Assembly: GCF_016745275.1 (NCBI RefSeq)
Contig: NZ_JADOEP010000002.1
Span: 169,027 to 233,026, forward strand
Source of the DNA: Enterococcus sp. BWB1-3
GTDB lineage: Bacteria; Bacillota; Bacilli; Lactobacillales; Enterococcaceae
Direction of reading: 5' to 3'
Length of the DNA: 64,000 bases
This document shows positions 63,195 through 64,000 of this stretch, piece by piece. The first letter of the stretch is position 1. Every line of letters starts with the position of its first letter. The notes beneath the pieces were generated by a model. That model was not told the DNA's origin and did not search any database. It was given only the letters and a program-made list of their open reading frames with translations. A program made the translations under genes and the position numbers.

Positions 63195-63842
63195 CTAATT
63201 ATTAAAGAATTTACTTTCTGTTTGTTGATTTAAATTTTGTTTTGCCAAACGTTGACCTGTTGAACCAACTTCATTTCCGCCCGTTCTGCTATTAAACGAA
63301 CCAGGAGCACCAGCAGAATGAGCCAGACGTTTGTTTACAGCCTCCTCAACAGATTCTTGGAAAGACTTGCTTAATTCTTTGTAGGCTTCTTCCAATTGTT
63401 CAGGATCGCCACCACAAAGAGGAGCAAGCGTTTTGGAAAGAGAACTTGGTAACTGATCATCTGTCAGTCGCTTGATAATAGATGTTTCATCTCTATCTCT
63501 TTGAATAGCTTGACGCTCTTTAGCCAGTTGCTCCTTCTCTTTATCCAGCTCATATTTCGCTTGTTCTTCAGCAGTCATTTTCCCTTTTCGCTCAGCTTCT
63601 TTGATTCGTTCCTGAGCTTCAACATCCCATTTGTTTCGAGCAGTTGTTAATGATTTCTCAAGTTTCTTGTCGATATACGAATCTAGCTCAGATTGACTAG
63701 AGAACTTTATTTCACCTTCTCCAGCACCATCATCAGAACCACCTGGCTCTCCACCGGCTCCGTCCCCCCCGCTACCATCAGTAAATAGTTGCAGGTTTAA
63801 TTCCAAATAATCTTTACATTTACTTAAAACAAAAGTTTTCAT
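63195..63842 (-). CDS. Capsid scaffold protein (DUF4355-like)
   Basis: A 215-residue protein: Gly/Asp-rich segment near residue 30, SQSELDSYIDKKLEKSLTTA, a long charged coiled coil, and a Gln/Asn-rich end. It guides capsid assembly and is removed later. The ATG of MKTFVLSKCKDYL follows GAGGAGAG; nine upstream in-frame codons are leader. LNLQLFTDG lies near residue 17. Confidence 0.85.
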   Translation of the reverse strand: MKTFVLSKCKDYLELNLQLFTDGSGGDGAGGEPGGSDDGAGEGEIKFSSQSELDSYIDKKLEKSLTTARNKWDVEAQERIKEAERKGKMTAEEQAKYELDKEKEQLAKERQAIQRDRDETSIIKRLTDDQLPSSLSKTLAPLCGGDPEQLEEAYKELSKSFQESVEEAVNKRLAHSAGAPGSFNSRTGGNEVGSTGQRLAKQNLNQQTESKFFNN

Positions 63843-64000
63843 AAATCTTACTCTCCTCTTCCCATGCACAAATAAACGACATCACAAAAAGCACTCCATC
63901 CACGAGATTTCCCAGACACAGTGCTAAAATATTGCTTATTCAATTTATTCCCACATACGATTTTAGTTGTCTCACTTAATATTTAAAGCCCCAAGTAGGC
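63843..64000 (-). other. Conserved leader upstream of the scaffold gene
   Basis: About 155 bp without a well-started gene, nearly identical to 17709-17925 in the groEL-side remnant. One minus-strand frame reads LNKQYFSTVSGKSRGWSAFC to a stop but lacks a good start. AGCACT / AGTGCT arms enclose a 24-nt loop; in the remnant copy one arm reads AGCGCT, keeping pairing by G-U. Confidence 0.55.

Larger units (their letters stand above)
41536..64000. mobile_element. Siphovirus-type prophage (left end and late genes; continues past the window)
   Basis: From the comGC break to the window end. Accessory genes at 41.6-49.5 kb, then minus-strand late genes: endolysin, holin, baseplate, tape measure, tail, connectors, major capsid and scaffold. 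Portal, terminase, replication genes, repressor and integrase are not in the window and should lie to the right. The capsid family (Phage_cap_E type) with a DUF4355-like scaffold fits long-tailed phages of Lactobacillales. Confidence 0.92.

Noticed and set aside
41536-64000. tRNA genes or an integrase within the visible prophage part
   Set aside because: None could be recognised; the integrase is expected at the unseen right end.

Overview
The window is chromosomal DNA of a low-GC Gram-positive bacterium, most likely an Enterococcus. The evidence is the GroES/GroEL, Rex, Rsh, AckA and ComG sequences, the gene order groESL / CPBP protease / rex / ABC-F, the order dtd-rsh and rsmE-prmA, the pairing of rarA with a 6S RNA, and the order comG / DNA-methylase-like gene / ackA. 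I cannot name the species.

Region 1 (1-16.5 kb) is a locus for importing and degrading alpha-mannose-rich glycans. On the minus strand it has a YesM/YesN-type two-component system, a YesL-type membrane protein, a lipoprotein-dependent sugar ABC importer with a CcpA-type cre site ahead of it, a ROK sugar kinase, a GH38 alpha-mannosidase and a GH125 alpha-1,6-mannosidase. Divergently it has a GntR/PBP-type regulator and a GH92 enzyme. No glycosidase has a signal peptide, so the glycan is probably imported and cut in the cytoplasm. The GH92 enzyme has Gln where the family normally has the catalytic-acid Glu, which points to an unusual substrate. Palindromes TGATATATCA lie in the divergent promoter region.

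Region 2 (16.6-19.2 kb) is the remnant of an element inserted at the 3' end of groEL. It is bounded by a 14-bp direct repeat of the last groEL codons, with what looks like the original groEL terminator displaced to the far side. It carries hicAB, a membrane protein, decayed coding sequence and a collapsed fragment of a prophage related to the one in region 4.

Region 3 (19.2-41.5 kb) is core genome: groESL under a perfect CIRCE element, a CPBP protease, rex, an ABC-F ATPase, a choline/carnitine acyltransferase homologue (unusual in bacteria), dtd, the bifunctional (p)ppGpp enzyme, a DeoC-like protein lacking its catalytic lysines, rsmE, prmA, a DNA glycosylase, rarA, 6S RNA, a universal stress protein, ackA and the comG pseudopilin operon.

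Region 4 (41.5 kb to the window end) is a siphovirus-type prophage whose left end interrupts comGC just before the codons for the pseudopilin membrane helix. From right to left on the minus strand the late genes run scaffold, capsid, connectors, tail (with a -1 frameshift signal at the tail-assembly chaperone), tape measure, baseplate, holin and endolysin. Between the endolysin and comGC lies an accessory region. It holds an SOS-box promoter with a small gene, a two-gene membrane unit, and a plus-strand cassette of eleven tightly packed genes (43.4-49.5 kb). The core of the cassette is an IbrA-like PP-loop (PAPS-reductase-family) protein, a GNAT-like protein, an IbrB-like ParB protein, an unknown protein, an SNF2-type helicase apparently started from ATC, and another unknown protein. 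This cassette is the best candidate for an undescribed system here, plausibly DNA modification, phage defence or host regulation carried by the prophage.
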